Origin: DAIDKA01 sp035503515
Lineage (GTDB): Bacteria > Pseudomonadota > Gammaproteobacteria > Steroidobacterales > Steroidobacteraceae
Assembly (NCBI GenBank): GCA_035503515.1
Contig: DATJTJ010000011.1
Coordinates: 62,001 to 126,000 of the forward strand
DNA: 64,000 nt
Direction: 5' to 3'
The number at the start of each line of letters is the position of its first letter. Position 1 is the first letter of the stretch. The position numbers were made by a program, and so were the translations under genes. Below are positions 7,894 to 15,029 of this stretch, piece after piece. Under the pieces are notes generated by a model. It searched no databases and was not told the origin of the DNA. It saw only the letters and a program-made list of their open reading frames with translations.

Positions 7894-9546
7894 ATGTCCA
7901 CGAACACTCCGGCCTGGGCCTCCGAACTGACGATTGCCTTCAAAAGCGGCGCGAGCGGCCAGTGCGTGCTCTTCGGCAACGTCCACGATCGGCTGGCGGT
8001 GAATGACCAACTCATCAGCATCGACCGGTACCTGCAGCACATGCTGCTGGCCGAGGTGCAGGTCATCCTGGCCTACGACCTGGGCAACGGGCTCACCGTC
8101 GAGCGCGGCGAGGAGCATCTGGCGGCATGGGTGCCCTCCTCGCTGCGCAACCTGCCGCTCGAGCCGCTGGAGGCGGTGCGCTTCATCAACCGCTTCGCGC
8201 GCTACCTGGCGAACCTGCGGGCGGTCAAGCGTCAGGAGATCCCGAGCGTCGCAGTGCTGGTGCGCGGCGCGGATCAGCTCCTGCCCAGCGATGGCCAGGG
8301 TTTCCAGCACGGCAGTCTCACCTGCCTGGTCCGCGACTGGGGGCTGAGCAGCCCGTTCGCACAGTTGCCCTTCGTGAGTTTCCTGATCGCCGACAACCTG
8401 ACGGACCTCGACCCGCTGGTGGTGTTCGCACCGCAGGTGAAGCTGGTGCGGATCCCGCTGCCCTCCGCCTTCGATCTGGAACTGGCGCTGCGCGCCCTGC
8501 ACCGGGAATTCCCCCGGACCATTCCCGCGACCACGAATTTCCAGGCGCTGGCTGCGGCCATCACCGGGCTGTCGGTGAACACGCTGCAACAGATCACCCG
8601 GATCCGGGCCCATCACGACCAGATCCTCGAATCCCATGACTTCGCGGCACTGAAGAAGGAGATGGTCGAACGTGATGCGCCGGGGCTCGTGGAATTCGTG
8701 GAGTCCACGCGCACCCTGGACGACTACTTCGGCCAGGACGTGCTCAAGAACTGGCTGCGCCAGGACATCGCCCTGTGGCGCATCAATGACATCAAGGCGC
8801 TGCCCATGGGCTACCTGCTGTGCGGCCCGGTGGGCACGGGCAAGACCTTCCTGGTCGAGTGCCTGGCCGGCGAAGCCGGTGTGCCGGTGTTGAAGCTGAA
8901 GAACTTCCGCGACAAGTGGATCGGCTCGAGCGAAGCCAACCTGGAGAAGATCTTCCGCCTGATCCACGCGCTGGGCCGTTGCATCGTGTTCGTGGACGAG
9001 GCGGACCAGACCCTCGGCCGGCGCGATTCGGGCATTGCGGACAGTGGCCTTTCGGGCCGGCTGTACTCGATGATCGCCCAGGAAATGGCCGACACCGACA
9101 ACCGCGGCAACGTGGTGTGGGTACTGGGCTCATCGAGGCCCGACCTGATCGAAGTGGACCTGAAGCGCCCGGGCCGGATCGATCTGAAGGTACCGATCCT
9201 GCCCACGGCGACCGCCGAACACAGCCGCGGGCTGATCGCCGCGCTGGCCAAACGCTACGAACTCACGGTGACGGAGGCAGAGTTGAAGGAGATGCTGCCC
9301 CTGATTCCGGCCATGCTCACGCCGGGAGCCGCCGAAGCACTGGTGGTCAAGGCCTATCGGGTCTCGCGTACCGAGGCGGTGGCGCCGGGCGCCGCGCTGG
9401 CGCGGTGCCTCGAGGGCTACCAGAGCGCCATCCCGCAGGATGTGCTGGAACTGCAGATGCGTCTCGCCATCCAGGAGGCGAGCGACCTGGCATTCGTGGC
9501 GGAGGAACTGCGTCACTTCGCCACGGGCGGCGGCCTCAGGGGCTGA
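7894..9546 (+). CDS. AAA+ ATPase with an unassigned N-terminal domain (550 aa)
   Basis: The C-terminal half is a classical AAA module: Walker A GPVGTGKT at about residues 311-318, Walker B CIVFVDEAD at about 361-369, sensor 1 in LGSSRPD, and the arginine-finger region LKRPGRID near 425-432. The N-terminal 270 residues (GQCVLFGNVHDRL..., YLQHMLL...) carry no motif I can name and resemble Ycf46-type ATPases only in layout. AAA+ enzymes of this type remodel or unfold protein complexes, usually as rings. No protease or partner gene is adjacent, so the substrate is unknown. The last 11 nt overlap the convergent fecR-like gene. Confidence 0.88.
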   Translation: MSTNTPAWASELTIAFKSGASGQCVLFGNVHDRLAVNDQLISIDRYLQHMLLAEVQVILAYDLGNGLTVERGEEHLAAWVPSSLRNLPLEPLEAVRFINRFARYLANLRAVKRQEIPSVAVLVRGADQLLPSDGQGFQHGSLTCLVRDWGLSSPFAQLPFVSFLIADNLTDLDPLVVFAPQVKLVRIPLPSAFDLELALRALHREFPRTIPATTNFQALAAAITGLSVNTLQQITRIRAHHDQILESHDFAALKKEMVERDAPGLVEFVESTRTLDDYFGQDVLKNWLRQDIALWRINDIKALPMGYLLCGPVGTGKTFLVECLAGEAGVPVLKLKNFRDKWIGSSEANLEKIFRLIHALGRCIVFVDEADQTLGRRDSGIADSGLSGRLYSMIAQEMADTDNRGNVVWVLGSSRPDLIEVDLKRPGRIDLKVPILPTATAEHSRGLIAALAKRYELTVTEAELKEMLPLIPAMLTPGAAEALVVKAYRVSRTEAVAPGAALARCLEGYQSAIPQDVLELQMRLAIQEASDLAFVAEELRHFATGGGLRG

Positions 9547-10372
9547 CGTACACGATCTGCTCGGGCTCCCAGCTCAACTGGCTGTGGACCTCTGCCGCGC
9601 TCAGCGTACGCTGGGTCAGGCCGGTGTCGTCGAGCCGGGCGAGCTGCATGGGGCCGACGCTGGCATCGGCAAATACGCGGGGATCAAAGTCGCGCGCTTC
9701 CTGGGGTGATGCCGGCCGGTGAAACGGCAGGCCCCTCACCGTGACGCTGCCTTCGAGCACGGTGAGCTCGACGACGTGCGGGGCGAGCACCCGCAGGTCG
9801 AACCGACCGCCCTGCGCGACGATGTAGCGTCCGCCCGCGAACACCACGATCGGGTGCGGCCAGCGGCGCGTCACGTCGAATATGACTTCGCCGTGGCCCA
9901 CCGTCGCCTCCCGCCCCGATCCCGCGTACAGCACGTACAACTGCGACTGTCCGTTGAGTATGACCTGGCTGTTGTCGGGCAAGCGGATGGTCCGGGTCTC
10001 GCGGACGCCGGTATCGAAGATCTGTTCATCGCGGGGCAGCGCTCCGGAGGTCTGCCGGTAGCGCGAATAGCCCCGGATGATCATGATGGGAAAGGCGGCC
10101 ATCACCAGCCCCAGGCAGATCGCCGTCGCGATCGCAAACTTGCGCGACGGCTTGGGCATCGGCGGCGGCGGATTGCCGAAGCCCACGGGCACGAGTTCCG
10201 CCAGCACGGCGACCACATCGGGGCCGTGATAGAGTTTGGCGGCGTTGACGATGATGTCCCGGTGCCGGGGTGACTGCAGCCACGCGCGCAGCTGCTCGCC
10301 CTCCTGCGGCTGCAGCCCGCGCTCGATGCGCGCCAGCCAGATGGCCGACTCGGTGGATCCGTCCTCGCTCAC
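9536..10372 (-). CDS. FecR-like membrane anti-sigma/regulator protein without an adjacent sigma factor
   Basis: 278 residues: an N-terminal DUF4880-like cytoplasmic segment (AIWLARIERGLQ..., residues 9-45), one transmembrane helix (about 81-100), and a periplasmic FecR domain with TRTIRLPDNSQVILNGQS near residue 127 and a beta-helix-like repeat. FecR proteins relay outer-membrane receptor signals to an ECF sigma factor in iron or glycan uptake. Neither an ECF sigma gene nor a TonB receptor is nearby. It is about 40 residues shorter than common FecR proteins, mostly at the C-terminus. GTG start at 10372. Confidence 0.82.
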   Translation of the reverse strand: MSEDGSTESAIWLARIERGLQPQEGEQLRAWLQSPRHRDIIVNAAKLYHGPDVVAVLAELVPVGFGNPPPPMPKPSRKFAIATAICLGLVMAAFPIMIIRGYSRYRQTSGALPRDEQIFDTGVRETRTIRLPDNSQVILNGQSQLYVLYAGSGREATVGHGEVIFDVTRRWPHPIVVFAGGRYIVAQGGRFDLRVLAPHVVELTVLEGSVTVRGLPFHRPASPQEARDFDPRVFADASVGPMQLARLDDTGLTQRTLSAAEVHSQLSWEPEQIVYVSP

Positions 10373-10398
10373 CCGCGCCCCCCGCCTTCCAGGTCCTG

Positions 10399-10404
10399 AT
10401 TATA
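10399..10404 (-). promoter_or_regulatory. -10 element of the fecR-like gene
   Basis: A perfect TATAAT on the minus strand, 27 nt before the GTG start at 10372, giving a short leader of about 20 nt. The matching -35 position 17 nt upstream (CTGGCG) is weak, so help from an activator or a non-standard -35 is possible. Confidence 0.4.
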
Positions 10405-10424
10405 GGGGCCGGACGGGAGCACGC

Positions 10425-10445
10425 CAGCGGGCCGGTCGCCCGCTG
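10425..10445 (-). terminator. Perfect hairpin after the small Lys/Ala-rich gene
   Basis: Arms CAGCGGGC and GCCCGCTG (8 bp, no mismatch) enclose a 5-nt loop. It sits 20 nt past the stop of the gene at 10465-10737 and just before the fecR promoter. There is no T-run after it, so it may be a weak terminator, an mRNA 3' end stabiliser, or a Rho-associated stop. Confidence 0.4.
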
Positions 10446-10464
10446 TCGGCAGCGATCAGGGAGG

Positions 10465-10737
10465 CTACTTCACCGTATCTTTGGCCGAATCGCCGGCGTC
10501 GTGGGCGGCTTCCTTCGCCTTCTTCGCGTGGTGATGCGCCTTGGCCTTGTGCACCTGCGCCTTGGTCTTGTCGATCGCCTTGTCCGGCTCGGACTCCACG
10601 GAAGCCTTGGCCTTGTCGCCCAGCTCCTGGGCCTTCTGCGAGGTGGCCTTGGCACCCTCGGACACGGTCGTCCCGACCTGGGCGAATGCCACACCGCACA
10701 GCATACTGGCGGCTATCGTCAGGATTAACTTGTTCAA
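10465..10737 (-). CDS. Small exported Lys/Ala/His-rich protein (90 aa)
   Basis: Residues 1-19 form a signal peptide (MNKLILTIAASMLCGVAFA), and the mature 71 residues are almost all A, K, E, D, H and Q, predicted as a charged amphipathic helix (AKAHHHAKKAKEAAHDAG near residues 65-82). The TTG start at 10737 is supported by AGGAGAAAG three nt upstream. Such periplasmic low-complexity proteins are frequent in stress-induced sets, but no specific activity can be assigned; the histidine cluster could bind metal. Confidence 0.75.
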   Translation of the reverse strand: MNKLILTIAASMLCGVAFAQVGTTVSEGAKATSQKAQELGDKAKASVESEPDKAIDKTKAQVHKAKAHHHAKKAKEAAHDAGDSAKDTVK

Positions 10738-10898
10738 GCACTTTCTCCTTGTTGCGTTTGAATCGGATTACCTCCGACACCGCAATGCCCGGGCCCGCCG
10801 CGTCGCAAGAGCCAGGACTGCGCTGTCATGGGCGTATGCTAGGCCTTGCAGCCCGCCACGCCGTCCCGTGCGCTACAGGTCCTGCGGTAAGAGTTTCC

Positions 10899-11108
10899 CT
10901 ACAGTGCCGCATCGGGTTCGCACTTGAGCAGGCCGCGCACGTTCGTCACCGCCAGGAACAGCTGCAGCACGATCAGCCCATAGGCGTGGGCCCACACGCC
11001 CCAGAGGCTCCACATCAGATTGCTGCACAGGAACAGCCAGAATCCCCACTTGCGCCGCCAGCGGCGGCTGGAACCCACATACCAGGAGGCCCACACCGTC
11101 ACGAGCAT
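10899..11108 (-). CDS. Small two-to-three-helix membrane protein (69 aa)
   Basis: Residues 21-36 and 41-58 are hydrophobic, rich in Trp and Leu (GFWLFLCSNLMWSLWGVW), and preceded by a basic patch SRRWRRKW, giving a positive-inside inner-membrane protein. Similar short proteins of about 70-80 aa are widely annotated as hypothetical. The real start may be 5-10 codons upstream at a CTG/TTG (in-frame reading continues as LLQWPA), overlapping the AI-2E gene end; ATG 11108 is the first standard start. The spacing to the upstream transporter gene (26 nt) suggests cotranscription. Confidence 0.6.
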   Translation of the reverse strand: MLVTVWASWYVGSSRRWRRKWGFWLFLCSNLMWSLWGVWAHAYGLIVLQLFLAVTNVRGLLKCEPDAAL

Positions 11109-11134
11109 CGCCGGCCACTGCAGCAGGTCCCAGC

Positions 11135-12337
11135 TCAGGTCCTCACCTCGCGGAGGGCATCCTCCGGCCTGCGGTCGGTCTTGCGTCGGCCATCGCCCCG
11201 GCGCCGGCCCCCGACGGCACTCACGAGGCTGCGCAGGGGTCTGTCCGCGGCCGCCGTTTCATGGTTGGGCCCGAGAAACTCCAGTGCCGCACGTCCGTTG
11301 CTCACGTTTTCGGCAATGACCTTCAAGGCGACCAGCACCGGCGTCGCCAGCAGCACACCGGCGATCCCCCAGAACAGCCCGCCCAGCCACAACCCCAGAA
11401 AGATCAGCAGTGGATTGATCTGCAAACGGCGGCCGACGAACAGCGGCTGGATGATCTGGCCCTCGATCAGGGCGAAGAGCAGGAACGTGCCGCCCACCGC
11501 GAGGATGCGCGTCGGGTGCGGGAAGGTCATGGACGCAACGAAGGTGATGATGACCAGGGTCGTCGTCGGGCCCGCGTAGGGAATGAAGTTGAGGAACGCG
11601 GCGACGATGCCCCACACGTAGGGCGTGGGCATGCCCCACTGCCACATCGCCAGAGCCGTGAGCGTCCCGAGCCCGAGATTGATGAGCGCCGTCACGGCAT
11701 AGAAGCGTCCGACTTCCTTGCGCACCGCCTCGATGATGGTCAGCACCCGGGAGGCGTTCAGATCGCTGGCGAACGCCGCCGCCATCCTCGCGAGCATGGG
11801 CGGTCCCCCGGTCAGCAGGAACAGCGTCAGAATGACGAAAGTCAGGCTGCTGCCGACCGCGGCCAGCGAGGACCCCAGGAAGCCCGCCGAGCTCGCCGGC
11901 ACCACCGTCGCCGCCGGAATGCGGGCGCCCGGTCGCACCGAGGTGCTGGTGGCAATGCTGCCTGCGGCATTGCCGAGCGCATCGACCCGGCTCATGACCT
12001 TCGTCACCGGTTCGAATTTCTGCTTCACGGTCCTGATGGTCGTCGGGGCCTGCGCATACAGGTTCTGTGCCGGCTTCCACAGCAGCATCATGGCGACGCT
12101 GAGGATGCCCAGTGCGATCGCCAGGATCACGAAGGCACTGACGCTGCGGGGCACGCGGTGCTTGTGCAGCACTTCCACCGGACCCGACAGCACCAAGGCG
12201 AACAGCAACGCCAGGGCGATCGGAATGAAGGCGACGTGCGCGAAATACAGCAGCAGGCCGCAGGCCATGAGCACCAGCACCAGGCCCGCACTCAGCCGGC
12301 TTACTCGCATCCTCCCCGGTGCGGTCGGTTCGATCAC
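11135..12337 (-). CDS. AI-2E family transporter (PerM-like)
   Basis: 400 residues with the AI-2E/PerM layout: two to three hydrophobic helices at residues 17-90, a soluble loop (about 95-160), then four to five helices (165-350) including the conserved LNFIPYAGP near residue 248 and EGQIIQPLFVG near 294. Family members export small molecules; AI-2 export itself was shown for only a few, so the substrate is not known. The C-terminal 45 residues are Arg-rich and probably cytoplasmic. The start overlaps the stop of the upstream membrane gene by 4 nt (ATGA), showing translational coupling. Confidence 0.87.
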   Translation of the reverse strand: MIEPTAPGRMRVSRLSAGLVLVLMACGLLLYFAHVAFIPIALALLFALVLSGPVEVLHKHRVPRSVSAFVILAIALGILSVAMMLLWKPAQNLYAQAPTTIRTVKQKFEPVTKVMSRVDALGNAAGSIATSTSVRPGARIPAATVVPASSAGFLGSSLAAVGSSLTFVILTLFLLTGGPPMLARMAAAFASDLNASRVLTIIEAVRKEVGRFYAVTALINLGLGTLTALAMWQWGMPTPYVWGIVAAFLNFIPYAGPTTTLVIITFVASMTFPHPTRILAVGGTFLLFALIEGQIIQPLFVGRRLQINPLLIFLGLWLGGLFWGIAGVLLATPVLVALKVIAENVSNGRAALEFLGPNHETAAADRPLRSLVSAVGGRRRGDGRRKTDRRPEDALREVRT

Positions 12338-13230
12338 GGATGCTCGTCCCGGAGCCTGCCCCCCGCTACCGCCGTGATACAGGCGATGAAGGCACCGATG
12401 ACCATCGCGAGCGCCGCAAAGATCGCCGTGCGGGCCGCAAGCTTGCGCGCGGCATCGGCGGCCGCCTTGACCTGATCCTTCGCCTGGTTCGCGGTCATGA
12501 TGAAGTCGCTCACGCGCCGCTGCGCCTCATCCGCCGCGACGCCGGTGCGCGCCGCGACCAGGCTCGCCAGATAGGCGCGGTCCGCATCCGATACAGTGCC
12601 GTCCGTGGTCACGGCCTGGGCGACGACATGTGCGACCTGCGAGCGCACCTCGGGCTGCGAGGCACTCAGGGCGGCATTGGCGCTGGCACTGGCACTGGCT
12701 GGATCCGCCGGTCGGAACAGCTTGTCCATGCCGTAGGCGTAGATGGCCGTATTTGCGCCGGTGTCGTTCTGTGCGGCGCCCGCGGCCACCGTGGAGGCGG
12801 CCTGCACGCCGCCGCCGACGGTGCTGGTCACCGAGAGCAGCAGCACCCCCGCCACCACGACCGTCGCCAGTGCCCAGGTCACGAACCCATGGGCGGTGTC
12901 CCGGAAGAAGATCTCGTGCGCGTGGGTGCCATGCCATCGGGTCCGCAGCCGGCCGGCGATGTAGCCGCCCACGGCCGATGACAGCCACTGCATGATGATG
13001 AACCAGATGGCCGTCGTGACCGCGAAGGTCTTCGCCGTGACGCCATGGCCCTGCCACGGCGAGATCTCCGCGAAGCCCAATCCCGAGCCCAGTGCGGACA
13101 GCACGACGGAGACGGCGATGGCGACCACCGCGCCGGCAAAGATCGCCGACCACGAAGCCGTCGATTTGCTCGGCGTGTCAGTCTGGCGCACCGTCACCGT
13201 CGCGCGCGGGGGATCCAGTATGGTTTCCAT
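12334..13230 (-). CDS. Conserved four-helix membrane protein of unknown function
   Basis: 298 residues. Hydrophobic helices lie near residues 27-50, 68-92, 117-140 and 270-290. Between them is an Ala/Ser-rich periplasmic or cytoplasmic region (about 145-265) with a coiled segment. The N-terminal part (SWSAIFAGAVVAIAVSVVLS) resembles membrane proteins often labelled 'PhnA-like' in alphaproteobacteria; that label carries no proven function. It heads the leftward run that continues into the AI-2E transporter with a 4-nt overlap, so the two products may work together in stress or envelope physiology. Confidence 0.75.
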   Translation of the reverse strand: METILDPPRATVTVRQTDTPSKSTASWSAIFAGAVVAIAVSVVLSALGSGLGFAEISPWQGHGVTAKTFAVTTAIWFIIMQWLSSAVGGYIAGRLRTRWHGTHAHEIFFRDTAHGFVTWALATVVVAGVLLLSVTSTVGGGVQAASTVAAGAAQNDTGANTAIYAYGMDKLFRPADPASASASANAALSASQPEVRSQVAHVVAQAVTTDGTVSDADRAYLASLVAARTGVAADEAQRRVSDFIMTANQAKDQVKAAADAARKLAARTAIFAALAMVIGAFIACITAVAGGRLRDEHP

Positions 13231-13245
13231 GACAACTCCCCCGCA

Positions 13246-13326
13246 TCAACTGTGCGAGCACATGGCCAGGAGGAGGATGATCGGAATGGGAACGCCCAGC
13301 AGCCACAGAAGGATTCCACGACCCAT
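13246..13326 (-). CDS. 26-residue single-helix membrane microprotein
   Basis: ATG 13326, preceded by AAAGGA about 10 nt upstream, encodes 26 residues: MGRGILLWLLGVP then IPIILLLAM and CSHS. Nearly the whole peptide is one transmembrane helix with a Pro-x-Pro kink. I recall peptides starting MGRGILLWLLG from other proteobacterial genomes, which argues for a real gene, though this cannot be checked here. It lies 15 nt upstream of the membrane gene at 13230 on the same strand, so they share a transcript. Function unknown; small helices of this size often regulate a larger membrane partner. Confidence 0.6.
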   Translation of the reverse strand: MGRGILLWLLGVPIPIILLLAMCSHS

Positions 13327-13569
13327 GATTGCTATTCCTTTCGATTGATTTGATTGTTCGAGCACCGGCCATGCCGCATGGCACGTGACAACCGTACCGA
13401 AGCTGGGCAACGCCGGACATCTGCGCAATGCCCGATCCGCCGTAGGCTTAATCGCACAATTTCACGTGTAGGGACTGTCCCACGCCGCAACTGGTCCCCA
13501 CTTAACTGCGTCGCAGCAATACCTGCGCTACCGTTTTCATCCCCCACACCGACGCAGGAGCACCATTCC

Positions 13570-13902
13570 GTGAGCAACAAGATCCAGGGCGAGGGTGACT
13601 ATGAGTCGACTCGCAAGTACAACGCCGATACGAAGAAGTTCATGGACACGAACGATGTGAACGAGGCGGCGCGCCGTGCGGCACCGGGCTCCCGCGAAGA
13701 AGCCGCCGACCTCAAGCAGGCCGAGGACATCGGACGCTCTCACGCCCAGGGCGGACGCGACGCGGAGTCGTGGCCCAAGGACAAGGCTGACACCCGCTCT
13801 GCGAACAAGCCCGCAGGCGCCAAGGTGGGCCAGCCGGACGAACGCTCCCGCACCAGCCAGCAGAATGCCGGCAGCACCGAGGGCGGTGGCACACGCAACT
13901 GA
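13570..13902 (+). CDS. Small soluble stress-type protein (110 aa)
   Basis: The GTG at 13570 with GCAGGAG 9 nt upstream begins SNKIQGEGDYESTRKYN, a start typical of a family of small, very hydrophilic proteins often found near general-stress genes in proteobacteria. The reading frame is open further upstream to 13354, but that part lacks protein character. Composition is dominated by A, D, E, K, G, Q and R with no hydrophobic core, so the protein is probably disordered. No function is established. Confidence 0.75.
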   Translation: MSNKIQGEGDYESTRKYNADTKKFMDTNDVNEAARRAAPGSREEAADLKQAEDIGRSHAQGGRDAESWPKDKADTRSANKPAGAKVGQPDERSRTSQQNAGSTEGGGTRN

Positions 13903-13920
13903 GGACGAAGGGCCATACTC

Positions 13921-14349
13921 ATGACGTTTCGCATCACGGCGCTGATCGCGCTACCGCTGTGCGCGGTGTTCAGCCTGGCCGCCGGCGCCCAGACGCCGGG
14001 ACCGGCGGCCACGACACCGGGCGGCGGCCCGAACAGCGGGGTCCACGATTTCGTGCACCCGCCGCGGGTCAACGACGGCACCAATCCGGCCCGGCCGGCG
14101 GATCGTGCCACCTCGCGTACGAATTCGCGTTCCCGGCGTCATTCGGCCCGCAGGTCGCATCCCAGGTCCAAAGCCAGATCCCGCACGTCGCATCCGAAGT
14201 CGACGACCTCGGGCCGGGCGCGGCAGCCTGGAAGCCATGGCAGTGCGGGAGGTCCGGGCAGCCCCGGAGCCACGGGCAATGCCCAGCGCGGTAACGAGGG
14301 CGGGCCCGGGGGCTTCGGGGGCACCCGGACGTCAAGCGCACCGCGCTAG
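13921..14349 (+). CDS. Small exported low-complexity protein (142 aa)
   Basis: An AAGGG 8 nt before ATG 13921 and a convincing signal peptide (MTFRITALIALPLCAVFSLA, cleavage near GAQ) support translation. The mature part is low complexity: Ser/Arg/His-rich repeats at about residues 60-105, then Gly/Pro/Ser-rich sequence resembling collagen-like spacing (GSAGGPGSPGATG). No domain is recognised. It follows the GEGDYE-type gene by 18 nt, suggesting an operon. Because other frames are also open through this GC-rich stretch, the assignment beyond the signal peptide is moderate. Its stop shares a CTAG with the stop of the convergent gph-like gene. Confidence 0.5.
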   Translation: MTFRITALIALPLCAVFSLAAGAQTPGPAATTPGGGPNSGVHDFVHPPRVNDGTNPARPADRATSRTNSRSRRHSARRSHPRSKARSRTSHPKSTTSGRARQPGSHGSAGGPGSPGATGNAQRGNEGGPGGFGGTRTSSAPR

Positions 14350-15029
14350 GCGCCTTCGCGCGCCGTGAGGGATTCCAGCAGCTGCGCGAGTGCCTCGGGT
14401 GTCTCGAGCCAGCCGTGCGCGGGCCAGCTGCGCGGCATCTCCTGCGCCGGAATATAGCCGTAAAGGGCGACGAAGACGGCCATGTTCGCGGCACGGGCCG
14501 CCAGCACGTCACGTTCCGCATCGCCGATGTAGATGCACTCGGTCGGGGCCACCTGCAGCTGGGTGGCCGCGTGCAGCAACTGCGCCGGATGCGGCTTGCG
14601 GTGGGCCAGCGTATCCCCGCCGACCACCACGCTGGCACGGCCGGCGAGCGATAGATGCTCCAGCAGTCGCGCGGTGAGCAGCGCGGGCTTGTTGGTCACG
14701 ATGCCCCAGCGCAGGCCGGACCCCTCCAGCCGCTCGAGGGCGTCCATCACGCCCGCGAACGGTTGGGTATGCACGGCCAGGCCCTGCGCGTAGACGGACA
14801 GGAACCGGTCACGCAGCCCCTCCCGTTCGGATTCGGCGAGGTGGGAATAGCCGTGGCGCACCAGCGCCCGTGCGCCGTGCGAGACCAGTTCCCGTAACTG
14901 CCCGAAGGGCAACGGCGCGAGCCCGTCCGCGACCCGCATGGCGTTCAGCGACGCCGCCATGTCCGGCGCCGTGTCGAGCAGCGTGCCATCGAGGTCGAAC
15001 AGCACAGCCTTTACTGCCGGGGACGCCAC
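14346..15029 (-). CDS. gph: Phosphoglycolate phosphatase-like HAD hydrolase
   Basis: 227 residues from GTG 15029. HAD motif I is FDLDGTLLDT with nucleophile and acid/base aspartates, motif II is VTNKP, motif III Lys lies in HRKPHP, and motif IV is IGDAERD. This set and the length match Gph/MupP-type phosphatases. MupP dephosphorylates N-acetylmuramate 6-phosphate in peptidoglycan recycling, and the gene here overlaps anmK, whose kinase makes MurNAc-6-P. That context makes a MupP role attractive, but glycolate phosphatase cannot be excluded. The start codon lies inside anmK (19-nt overlap). Confidence 0.83.
   Translation of the reverse strand: MASPAVKAVLFDLDGTLLDTAPDMAASLNAMRVADGLAPLPFGQLRELVSHGARALVRHGYSHLAESEREGLRDRFLSVYAQGLAVHTQPFAGVMDALERLEGSGLRWGIVTNKPALLTARLLEHLSLAGRASVVVGGDTLAHRKPHPAQLLHAATQLQVAPTECIYIGDAERDVLAARAANMAVFVALYGYIPAQEMPRSWPAHGWLETPEALAQLLESLTAREGA

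Noticed and set aside
13471..13481. Palindrome GGGACTGTCCC between the microprotein and the 110-aa protein gene
   Set aside because: Too short to be significant alone in GC-rich sequence, and no second copy was found beside it.
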